A DNA stretch of 64,000 nucleotides, taken from Anaerolineaceae bacterium UBA5211 (GTDB taxonomy: Bacteria; Chloroflexota; Anaerolineae; Anaerolineales; Anaerolineaceae). Below the pieces are notes generated by a model, which saw nothing but the letters and a program-made list of their open reading frames with translations, searched no databases and was not told where the DNA came from. Numbering within the stretch: the first letter of the stretch is position 1; every line of letters begins with the position of its first letter. The translations under genes and the position numbers were made by a program. Below are positions 61,634 through 64,000 of this stretch, one piece after another. The stretch is from NCBI GenBank assembly GCA_002412595.1, contig DHVJ01000015.1:189259-253258 (forward strand), written 5' to 3'.

Positions 61634-62932
61634 CTAGAGATGAATCTTCAAATTCTGTTGGATTTGTTCCATACGAACTTCTCCAACACCGGCCATTCCC
61701 GCGAATTTTGGCCAATCCTCAACCGCATGGATAACCTGATGGATCATCTCATTAGCCTGCGCTTCCTTGATGCCGGCAGTTTTTGCCAGTGCAATCAGGT
61801 CCTCGCTTGAAAATGAATCTCGTTTTCCGTTGATACTCATCTGATGACGGCTGGTCCACTGCCCCATAGGGTCATATGCGTAAGTGACATCAAACGCCGG
61901 AGATAAACGCCATTCTCCACCTCGATTCATCAAGAAAGCGATGTTTTTTACGTGGTCGTCCTGATTGCAGGCGATTACGTTGAACATTGCCCTTAGTACT
62001 TGCTGTTCGATATCCTCCCTGGATAAATTTAAGCGCTTCATCACGTTTATGGCTTGTTCATACGAATAACTCGCCGGCTGGTTGTAATCATAATGCGCCA
62101 TCGCGCATAAGGATTGCATATGGAGTTTCTTGCCATTTGCATATCTGTCAAAACGTTTCGTCATAAAATGGTTTCTTCCGCCTTCTTTATGTAAGCGGCA
62201 TTCGGTCATTTTTATCCCGGCGGAAGTTGCCATGAAATAATAAGCGTACTCAATTATCCCATAACCAAGCGGATCAGCCAGCTCTTTATCGCGGTTATTT
62301 TTTACGCCATCGAATTTCAAGAGCCAATATTCAAAACCAGGGTCCGAATCAATTTGCCCGGAGCGAAACTCATCGGTTTTGGGATTCCAGGCCAGGATAG
62401 CCTTCGCTCTTGCCCCACCGGCTGATGTACCTACCCGCAGGATAGTCTGCATCGCTTCCCGATCATCCTCGCCGGTAAACACGCCCTTAAGGCTGGCTCT
62501 TTCTGCCAGGATTTTATTTGCCAAATCGACAAGTTGCGCAACCTCAATCTTTTTTTGCTCAGATTGCAGTCCCAGAATAGCCGGTTCAAACTCAAGCGCG
62601 CCCATTCCACGCTTACCAACGTAGCATAAGCGCTCTACAGAATTGAAGCTCTCCGCCGACCTGCCCTGCGAAGCCAGCCAGGCATCAATAACCGCGTTAC
62701 CGAATTTATCCGGCAAAGAATCCGCCAATAAACCCGGCAGTCCTTTGAACGTGTTCCTGGGTAATGCAGGAAACTCATACGGAAATTCATTTAACGGCAT
62801 CATCAGCGGCGCGATCTGTATATCACTCGCTAAAAATTCGGGCGCATACTGGAAAACACCAATTTCACGGTCTTCCAGCCAGGAAACGGCGCCAATCATG
62901 CTGCCCCACAGCACAACTCGCGCATCAGTCAT
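61634..62932 (-). CDS. hipA: HipA-like serine/threonine kinase toxin
   Basis: Full-length HipA-family kinase, 432 residues. N-terminal HipA_N region has LPDKFGNAVIDAWLASQGRS; the nucleotide loop is in VGTSAGGARAKAIL (about residue 168); the catalytic Asp lies in CNQDDHVKNIAFL (about 318) and the Mg-binding Asp in SPAFDVTYAYDP. E. coli HipA arrests growth by phosphorylating glutamyl-tRNA synthetase, and other family members hit other targets. It overlaps the antitoxin gene by eight bases and is followed by a strong terminator. Confidence 0.93.
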   Translation of the reverse strand: MTDARVVLWGSMIGAVSWLEDREIGVFQYAPEFLASDIQIAPLMMPLNEFPYEFPALPRNTFKGLPGLLADSLPDKFGNAVIDAWLASQGRSAESFNSVERLCYVGKRGMGALEFEPAILGLQSEQKKIEVAQLVDLANKILAERASLKGVFTGEDDREAMQTILRVGTSAGGARAKAILAWNPKTDEFRSGQIDSDPGFEYWLLKFDGVKNNRDKELADPLGYGIIEYAYYFMATSAGIKMTECRLHKEGGRNHFMTKRFDRYANGKKLHMQSLCAMAHYDYNQPASYSYEQAINVMKRLNLSREDIEQQVLRAMFNVIACNQDDHVKNIAFLMNRGGEWRLSPAFDVTYAYDPMGQWTSRHQMSINGKRDSFSSEDLIALAKTAGIKEAQANEMIHQVIHAVEDWPKFAGMAGVGEVRMEQIQQNLKIHL

Positions 62933-63299
62933 TTAAATCACCTTCAGTCTCATCCCCCCACGACCAGGGCTTCTTTTCTAGTTCTGTAGATTTGGAACTT
63001 GCGCGCTTGCGTTCATTCCCCTTCAGGTTGACGCGATCAATTGGCCTGATGCTTGGATCCGGCAGCAAAGTTTCCAGGTTCTGTTGAATGCCTAAAGCAA
63101 TCAAAACCCTGATAAAAGTATCCAAAGATACACCTTTTCCGTTTTCTAACCGGACCATCGTTCTTAGCGATACACCCGCATCATTTGCCAGTTCCTCCTG
63201 TGTCATATTGCGAGCCAACCGGATGTTTTCTAACTTATTACATAGTGCAAATTCAATCTGGTCACTGGTGGCAATTGAAAAATCAATTGGATATGTCAT
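62925..63299 (-). CDS. hipB: HipB-like Xre-family antitoxin/repressor
   Basis: 124 residues with an Xre-type HTH at about 18-75 (IRLARNMTQEELANDAGVSL, RTMVRLENGKG). A basic, then acidic, C-terminal tail of about 35 residues (KGNERKRASSK to GDETEGDLND) may contact the toxin or tune degradation. It should bind HipA and repress the operon through the repeats at 63315-63480. Confidence 0.88.
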   Translation of the reverse strand: MTYPIDFSIATSDQIEFALCNKLENIRLARNMTQEELANDAGVSLRTMVRLENGKGVSLDTFIRVLIALGIQQNLETLLPDPSIRPIDRVNLKGNERKRASSKSTELEKKPWSWGDETEGDLND

Positions 63300-63314
63300 G
63301 ATAGTTACTCCTTT

Positions 63315-63480
63315 TAATACGCAATATATTACCTATTAACTAGATAATAAATATTTAATGTGCAACTTATTACCTATTATTATAAATCATTCAGAATAAA
63401 TATATAGATATTTAACACGCAATATATTGCGCACTATCTCATTATTTTAGCTATAACACGCAATATATTACGTGTTATAG
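63315..63480. promoter_or_regulatory. Four operator-like repeats upstream of hipBA
   Basis: Four copies of a motif around GCAATATATTAC begin at 63321, 63362 (GCAACTTATTAC), 63419 and 63460. The third contains a perfect palindrome CGCAATATATTGCG (63418-63431). The fourth lies within a 30-bp near-palindrome with perfect outer arms CTATAACACG and CGTGTTATAG (63451-63480). Distances are 41, 57 and 41 bases. They probably form the autoregulatory operators for the HipB-like repressor. Confidence 0.75.
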
Positions 63481-63507
63481 AAATTATTTAAGGTTAATAA
63501 GGAAAGG

Positions 63508-63594
63508 TTAATTGGTTTTTTCCACCAGAACCACGTAATCGGGCTGGCCGGTTTCAATGGCCATGCGGCCTGTGTTGTCAGTTGAACTATTCAT
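63508..63594 (-). CDS. Short reading frame or gene remnant
   Basis: A 28-residue frame ending GRMAIETGQPDYVVLVEKTN has protein-like composition. It may be the C-terminal remnant of a lost gene or a chance frame; no ribosome site or family is recognised. Confidence 0.25.
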   Translation of the reverse strand: MNSSTDNTGRMAIETGQPDYVVLVEKTN

Positions 63595-63641
63595 TGTAGT
63601 AGGGATCAACATAGAATAGTCACACACGATTTATGATTCTG

Positions 63642-64000
63642 TCATGGGTGTGACGTAGCAGTAGCCTGGGACACATATGGCGTAAAAATCACGTCCTCAT
63701 ATCCCAGGTCGTCCAACAACCGCTCAATAAAAACCTCCGCGTTGTCATTAGCCTGCTGCAGGATGCCATCTTCCAGCGCCGCCTCATAAATCTCCTGCTC
63801 GGCAGCTTGTCTGGCCAGCGTTTCCAGGTCCGGATCAGCCTGACGAAACAACCCTGTCTCGCGATCATATACGCGTGACTTCTGGTTATCTAAAGTCGCG
63901 ATGAAAATTTCAGGGTCCGGCAGGTCAATTTGGACCACACCGTCCGAAATCACGATATCATCCCGGTTCAGTTCAGACAGATCCACACCCGCGATCACCA
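63642..64000 (-). CDS. DUF4230-family protein (C-terminal part, runs off the window)
   Basis: The last 119 or so residues of a larger protein whose start lies beyond the window. DUF4230 pattern: VIAGVDLSELNRDDIVISDG, VQIDLPDPEIF, SRVYDRETGLF and a helix-rich QAAEQEIYEAALEDGILQQA. Proteins of this family are usually membrane-anchored and of unknown function. The frame has an internal GTG at 63998 that should not be taken as the start. Confidence 0.75.
   Translation of the reverse strand, partial: VIAGVDLSELNRDDIVISDGVVQIDLPDPEIFIATLDNQKSRVYDRETGLFRQADPDLETLARQAAEQEIYEAALEDGILQQANDNAEVFIERLLDDLGYEDVIFTPYVSQATATSHP

Noticed and set aside
1..64000. tRNA, rRNA, CRISPR or insertion-sequence features
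   Set aside because: No tRNA-like T-loop pattern, regular repeat-spacer array, transposase or terminal inverted repeats were seen when reading the window; a dedicated RNA scan was not possible.

Overview
The window looks like chromosomal DNA of an anaerobic, sugar-fermenting Chloroflexota bacterium, most likely class Anaerolineae. This is an inference from several signs: Ala/Glu/Pro-rich binding lipoproteins beginning SACAPQ-like after the lipobox, many ABC sugar systems, beta-propeller lipoproteins, and moderate GC with AT-rich spacers. No rRNA, tRNA, CRISPR array, insertion sequence or replication origin was recognised. Nearly all of the sequence is protein-coding.

Layout. 1-1145: the end of an unknown gene, then a GH5 endoglucanase-like lipoprotein. 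1225-12466 (minus): a catabolic locus with a GntR/UTRA regulator, a BMP-type ABC importer (binding protein, double ATPase, two permeases), two PfkB kinases, two SIS-domain enzymes and a BtpA-family protein; its substrate is unknown and may be an amino-sugar or fructosamine-like compound, or a nucleoside. 12785-16318: single housekeeping-type genes (metallophosphoesterase, VOC protein, RibD/DHFR-like reductase, membrane protein, CrtO-like acyltransferase). 16486-24008: an ECF sigma factor, its overlapping membrane anti-sigma-like protein with a beta-propeller, and two further tandem paralogues turned into lipoproteins.

24058-40612 (minus) is the most unusual region. It is a compact operon for a Pfa-like (polyunsaturated fatty acid synthase related) iterative lipid synthase: KS-AT-ACP-ACP-ACP-KR(structural half), then KR(catalytic half)-DH, AT, FabA-type DH, PfaD-type enoyl reductase, Sfp-type phosphopantetheinyl transferase, and a three-part acyl-CoA carboxylase (carboxyltransferase, biotin carboxylase, biotin carrier) that could supply malonyl-CoA. 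The KS-CLF part of PfaC is absent, so this is a reduced synthase with its own activation and precursor supply.

40921-53622 (minus) handles galactose: a YesN/YesM two-component system with its own YtfQ-like binding protein, a second YtfQ-like protein with a galactofuranose-type ABC importer, then galK, galT and a mutarotase-like gene. 53838-55332 encodes a two-subunit class I fumarase or tartrate dehydratase. 55426-60112 holds a LysR regulator and a lactose/cellobiose-type PTS operon (IIB, IIC, IIA) with a GH1 6-phospho-beta-glucosidase-like enzyme whose acid/base Glu is Gln. 60113-61633 is gene-poor, with two tiny membrane proteins and a decayed GH1 fragment. 61634-63299 is a HipBA-type toxin-antitoxin pair with four operator-like repeats upstream. 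The window ends inside a DUF4230 gene.
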